Assembly: GCA_003156795.1 (NCBI GenBank)
Contig: PMHU01000328.1
Location: 1 to 7,996 of the forward strand
Direction: 5' to 3'
Source: Acidimicrobiaceae bacterium
Lineage (GTDB): Bacteria > Actinomycetota > Acidimicrobiia > Acidimicrobiales > Palsa-688
DNA: 7,996 nt
A program made the translations under genes and the position numbers. Below are positions 5,892 to 7,996 of this stretch, piece by piece. Position 1 is the first letter of the stretch; every line of letters starts with the position of its first letter. The notes under the pieces were generated by a model, which was not told the DNA's origin, made no database searches, and saw only the letters and a list, made by a program, of their open reading frames with translations.

Positions 5892-7087
5892 GTCACACCC
5901 CGATCGAATTCGATCCGTTCTCCGCTACGTTCTTCGACGATCCGACGGAGACCTACGCACGCCTGCGGGACGAATCACCGCTCTACTTCAGCGAGAAATA
6001 TGGCTTTTACGCCCTGTCGCGCCACCAGGATGTGATCGCGGCTCACGGAGATGTCGAGCGACTCGTTAGTTCGTACGGCGTGACGGTCGAGCTCCTCATG
6101 AAGAAGCAGCCGATGGTCACGAACATGATGATCGTGATGGATCCGCCCGAGCACACGCAGCAACGCAAGCTCGTTAGTCAGGCCTTCACCCGTCGGTCGA
6201 TCAGCGGACTGGAGATGCTCGTCGCCGGCGTGATCTGCGATTTCCTTGATCAGATCGACGGGCGTGGGAGCTTCGATCTGGTCGAGGACTTCTCGGCCCT
6301 GTTCCCAGTAGAGGTTGTCTCCGCGATGCTCGGCGTACCCGAGGGTGATCGTCAGCAGGTCCGAATCTGGGTAGACACGTTCCTGCATCGAGAGGAGGGT
6401 GACGCCGGGACCACCCAGGCCGGGATGGAGGCATCTCTGCAAATGGCGGGTTACTTCTTGGAACTCGCGCAGGCCAAGCGCGTCGATCGCGACGGGCTCC
6501 TGATCAGCAAGCTGATCGAGGCGGTGCTCGAGGACGACAACGGAGTCGAGCATCATCTCTCTGACGCCGACGTCGCCGCGTTCGCGGTGCTGATCGCCGG
6601 GGCGGGCAGCGAGACGGTAACCAAGCTGATCGGCAGTGGGGTGGTGCTTTTCGACCGCCACCCCGACCAGTGGGGCCTCGTGCTCGCCGACGCCGCTGCC
6701 ATCCCGGGTGCGATCGAGGAGGTCCTCCGGATATACCCACCGTCGCAATACCAGGGCCGCTTCGCGCTGGAGGACACGACTTTCTCGGGTGGCACCATCC
6801 CCGCGGGTTCTCCCGTGCTCCTGCTCACCGGCGCGGCGACCCGCGATCCGAGGGCCTTCGACCGTCCGAATGAGTTCGACATCGCCCGTGGTGGCCACAC
6901 CACGGTGGCGTTTGGGTACGGAGCCCACAGCTGTCTGGGGGCCTGGCTGGCCCGGCTCGAAAGCAAAGTCGCATTCGAGGAGATCCGTCGGCGCTGGCCG
7001 AAACTCACCGTGCAGCATGAAGGTCTCCGCAGGGTCAACATGTCAAACGTGGCTGGATATTCAAACGTCCCCGTCGTCGTCGGCTAA
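5888..7087 (+). CDS. Cytochrome P450 (soluble, class I bacterial type)
   Basis: The 399-residue protein is a complete bacterial P450 haem-thiolate monooxygenase. It begins SHTPIEFDPFSATFFDDP, the usual substrate-access N-terminus, without a membrane segment. The C-helix reads MDPPEHTQQRKLVSQAF (84-100), the I-helix oxygen-activation motif is AGAGSET (237-243, acid-alcohol pair E242-T243), the K-helix ExxR is E278-R281, and the haem loop FGYGAHSCLG (342-351) carries the ligand Cys349. It would need a ferredoxin and reductase, neither of which is in view. A TTG start at 5888 is preferred because of GAAGGA five bases upstream; TTG at 5825 would add 21 residues without family-like sequence. It is divergent from the acyl-CoA operon, suggesting oxidation of the same hydrophobic substrate. 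Part of codons 100-114 is duplicated exactly downstream. The CYP family is not assigned. Confidence 0.96.
   Translation: MSHTPIEFDPFSATFFDDPTETYARLRDESPLYFSEKYGFYALSRHQDVIAAHGDVERLVSSYGVTVELLMKKQPMVTNMMIVMDPPEHTQQRKLVSQAFTRRSISGLEMLVAGVICDFLDQIDGRGSFDLVEDFSALFPVEVVSAMLGVPEGDRQQVRIWVDTFLHREEGDAGTTQAGMEASLQMAGYFLELAQAKRVDRDGLLISKLIEAVLEDDNGVEHHLSDADVAAFAVLIAGAGSETVTKLIGSGVVLFDRHPDQWGLVLADAAAIPGAIEEVLRIYPPSQYQGRFALEDTTFSGGTIPAGSPVLLLTGAATRDPRAFDRPNEFDIARGGHTTVAFGYGAHSCLGAWLARLESKVAFEEIRRRWPKLTVQHEGLRRVNMSNVAGYSNVPVVVG
6186..6228 (+). repeat. 43-bp exact direct repeat, source copy inside the P450 gene
   Basis: This segment of the P450 gene, codons 100-114 (C-helix end, residues TRRSISGLEMLVAG), is identical base for base to 7141-7183, 955 bases downstream in the same orientation. 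Matching stops abruptly at both ends. Because it codes for conserved P450 sequence here, this is the original copy. Confidence 0.95.
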
Positions 7088-7140
7088 CCGTGGTAGCGAA
7101 CCCGCCCGGCGGCCCACAGTTCACCGTGACCCCGCCCGCG

Positions 7141-7183
7141 TCACCCGTCGGTCGATCAGCGGACTGGAGATGCTCGTCGCCGG
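7141..7183 (+). repeat. 43-bp exact direct repeat, displaced copy downstream of the P450
   Basis: Identical to 6186-6228 over all 43 bases, but located 54 bases after the P450 stop, where it encodes nothing coherent. The flanking bases on both sides are unrelated to the P450 gene. The copy is shifted by 955 bases, so it is not in the P450 frame. Full identity in non-coding surroundings implies a recent event or an assembly fault. Confidence 0.95.
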
Positions 7184-7248
7184 ACGTTCGGCTACCGGAG
7201 AGGGAAGCACAGAAGCGGTGGGCACTAACGTCCGCTCCCCAACCTCAT

Positions 7249-7338
7249 GGGCCGTTCCGCGAGTACGCCGGACTCGTCGTGTCGAGCGACCATTTCAACA
7301 GCAAGGTGATCTGCTTGGACGGCGCGATCACTTCGGAC
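7249..7338 (+). pseudogene. Possible remnant of a short-chain dehydrogenase/reductase C-terminus
   Basis: In the frame starting at 7249 the translation includes FREYAGLVVSSDHFNSKV followed by ICLDGAIT. This resembles the end of classical SDR enzymes, where a helix and strand of the form EExAGLVxFLASD are followed by xITGQVICVDGG. Relative to that pattern two or three residues are missing before SSD and the ITG turn is lost. No SDR nucleotide-binding motif or catalytic YxxxK is present upstream. I see the resemblance directly, but it is short and could be chance. Confidence 0.3.
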
Positions 7339-7411
7339 CGACTGACACCTGTTGCTATATGACTGTCCCTGTAGGATCATGGCATTCTCCGTCCCTAGCA
7401 AAGAGGGATGC

Positions 7412-7767
7412 ATGGACCGCCACGATCTCCAAGGTCTCTTGTTCGACGCCGACAACCTCATGCCGGCAGCGAATGGCGGCCGGGCCTGATGGATCGGCTC
7501 GCTGGGGTCTACAAGAAGATGCCGCAGCTCTTCGCTGAGCAGCCCTGTGACGCGATCAGCCAGAACGTGTTCATCAGCCCGTTCTGGGAGGAAGACATGC
7601 GCGCCCTGGCCGCGTTCGTCCCCATGTATCACTTCCTGTTCGGATCGGACTTCCCCCACCCAGAGGGTCTTGCCGATCCCCTGTCCTACCTTGATCACCT
7701 CGAAGGGCTGACCGACGGGCAGATCATTGAGCTCATGGGCGGCACGCTCGCCGGCCTCGTCGGCTGA
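7412..7767 (+). pseudogene. Amidohydrolase-2 family remnant with internal deletion and frameshift
   Basis: An ATG at 7412 with GAGGG four bases upstream starts MDRHDLQGLLFDADN, which matches the N-terminus of amidohydrolase-2 proteins just before their metal motif (family form DADNHYYE). The frame then stops at TGA 7487-7489. In the next frame, from about 7465 to TGA 7765-7767, the sequence reads as the C-terminal quarter of the same family: GSEWRPGLMDRLAGVYKKMP, NVFISPFWEEDM, then FLFGSDFPHPEGLADPLSY with the conserved GSDFPHPEG metal/active-site loop. The central barrel, roughly 250-270 codons in intact relatives, is missing and the join lies near 7456-7466. The C-terminal piece could in principle be read from ATG 7489, but it lacks most metal ligands and cannot be an active enzyme. 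It differs in subfamily from the amidohydrolase at the window start. Confidence 0.8.
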
Positions 7768-7776
7768 GGAGCTGGC

Positions 7777-7996
7777 ATGGACTCATCCAACTTCGAGCTC
7801 GCGGTGGCCGACATTCGGGATGGGCCGCCCGAGCGGTACTGGGATCGCCTCCGCCAGATCATGGGCCCGAGCGGCCTGATGACCTATTGGTATCTCGGCA
7901 GGGCCTTCAACCAGATCGAAGACCCCGACTCGATGCTCCTGCGCCCCGACATGCGCAATGCACAGGGCGGGGTCCTGGCGGCGCCGCTGGCCATCG
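7777..7996 (+). CDS. Uncharacterised protein, possibly hotdog-fold thioesterase-like, 3' end outside window
   Basis: ATG at 7777 has GAGGAG five bases upstream, overlapping the stop of the preceding remnant, and 73 codons are visible before the window ends. The product begins MDSSNFELAVADIRDGPPE and continues with RYWDRLRQIMGPSGLMTYWY, then LRPDMRNAQGGVLAAPLAI. The last part resembles the hotdog-fold pattern in which a beta strand with RxxMRNxxGGLLxAPLAI precedes the long central helix of PaaI-like thioesterases. The typical acidic catalytic residue would lie past the window edge, so this is a suggestion only. The spacing implies it was co-transcribed with the amidohydrolase gene before that gene decayed. 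Confidence 0.7.
   Translation, partial: MDSSNFELAVADIRDGPPERYWDRLRQIMGPSGLMTYWYLGRAFNQIEDPDSMLLRPDMRNAQGGVLAAPLAI

Larger units (their letters stand above)
7088..7411. other. Gene-poor, rearranged stretch after the P450
   Basis: These 324 bases contain no convincing intact gene. An open frame exists at 7090-7362 but it has no start context and its product matches nothing as a whole. The stretch holds a 43-bp copy of P450 sequence (7141-7183), a possible SDR C-terminal remnant (about 7249-7338), and a short leader before the amidohydrolase remnant with weak promoter-like boxes near 7352-7377 (TTGCTA and TAGGAT, 14 bases apart, too close to trust). It looks like a scar built from pieces of other genes. 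Confidence 0.55.

Noticed and set aside
5975..7018. 347-codon open frame on the minus strand inside the P450 gene
   Set aside because: It is antisense to an unmistakable P450 with all motifs in place; long antisense frames are expected at this GC content, and its product has no recognisable motif.
7352..7377. Promoter ahead of the amidohydrolase remnant (TTGCTA and TAGGAT)
   Set aside because: The spacer is only 14 bases, outside the usual 16-19 range.
1..7996. CRISPR array, tRNA, insertion sequence or integrase in the window
   Set aside because: No repeat-spacer periodicity, tRNA-like cloverleaf, transposase-like protein or terminal inverted repeats were seen; the only notable repeat is the 43-bp pair.

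Overview
The window is GC-rich and densely packed, with GTG and TTG starts and 1-4 base gene overlaps. Its proteins (acyl-CoA dehydrogenase pair, CaiB-type CoA-transferase, soluble cytochrome P450, amidohydrolase-2 proteins) are typical of catabolic islands in Actinomycetota such as Mycobacterium, Rhodococcus, Pseudonocardia and relatives. That lineage is an inference from gene content; there is no rRNA or marker gene to fix it.

Layout. (1) 1-996, plus strand: the 3' part of an amidohydrolase-2 (ACMSD-like TIM barrel) gene that begins before the window. (2) 997-1065: a convergent gap with a 7-bp GC hairpin. (3) 1066-5509, minus strand: a compact four-gene operon read right to left. It encodes a family III CoA-transferase, an acyl-CoA dehydrogenase-like subunit without the usual catalytic Glu, an acyl-CoA dehydrogenase with it, and a DapA/NAL-superfamily Schiff-base lyase. 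The first three genes overlap and the last is 9 bases away. (4) 5510-5887: a divergent control region where two good sigma70-type promoters interlock, followed by a short leader ORF whose stop overlaps the next start. (5) 5888-7087, plus strand: a complete cytochrome P450. (6) 7088-7411: a gene-poor scar with a 43-bp exact copy of an internal P450 segment and a possible remnant of an SDR C-terminus. (7) 7412-7767: an amidohydrolase-2 remnant whose N-terminal motif is joined out of frame to its C-terminal quarter. (8) 7777-7996: the start of a small protein, possibly hotdog-fold, running off the window.

Working model (inference): the P450 oxidises a hydrophobic substrate. The CoA-transferase loads the resulting carboxylate onto CoA. 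The two acyl-CoA dehydrogenase-like proteins act as a heteromer, as in actinobacterial steroid catabolism (FadE28/FadE29 type), to introduce a double bond. The Schiff-base lyase and the amidohydrolase-2 protein carry out C-C cleavage, hydration or decarboxylation steps. The substrate cannot be read from the sequence.

The least ordinary points are the DapA-family protein, which keeps the Schiff-base lysine but has lost all three hydroxyl residues of the DHDPS catalytic triad; the interlocked divergent promoters; the TTGA-coupled leader ORF; and the rearranged zone downstream of the P450.
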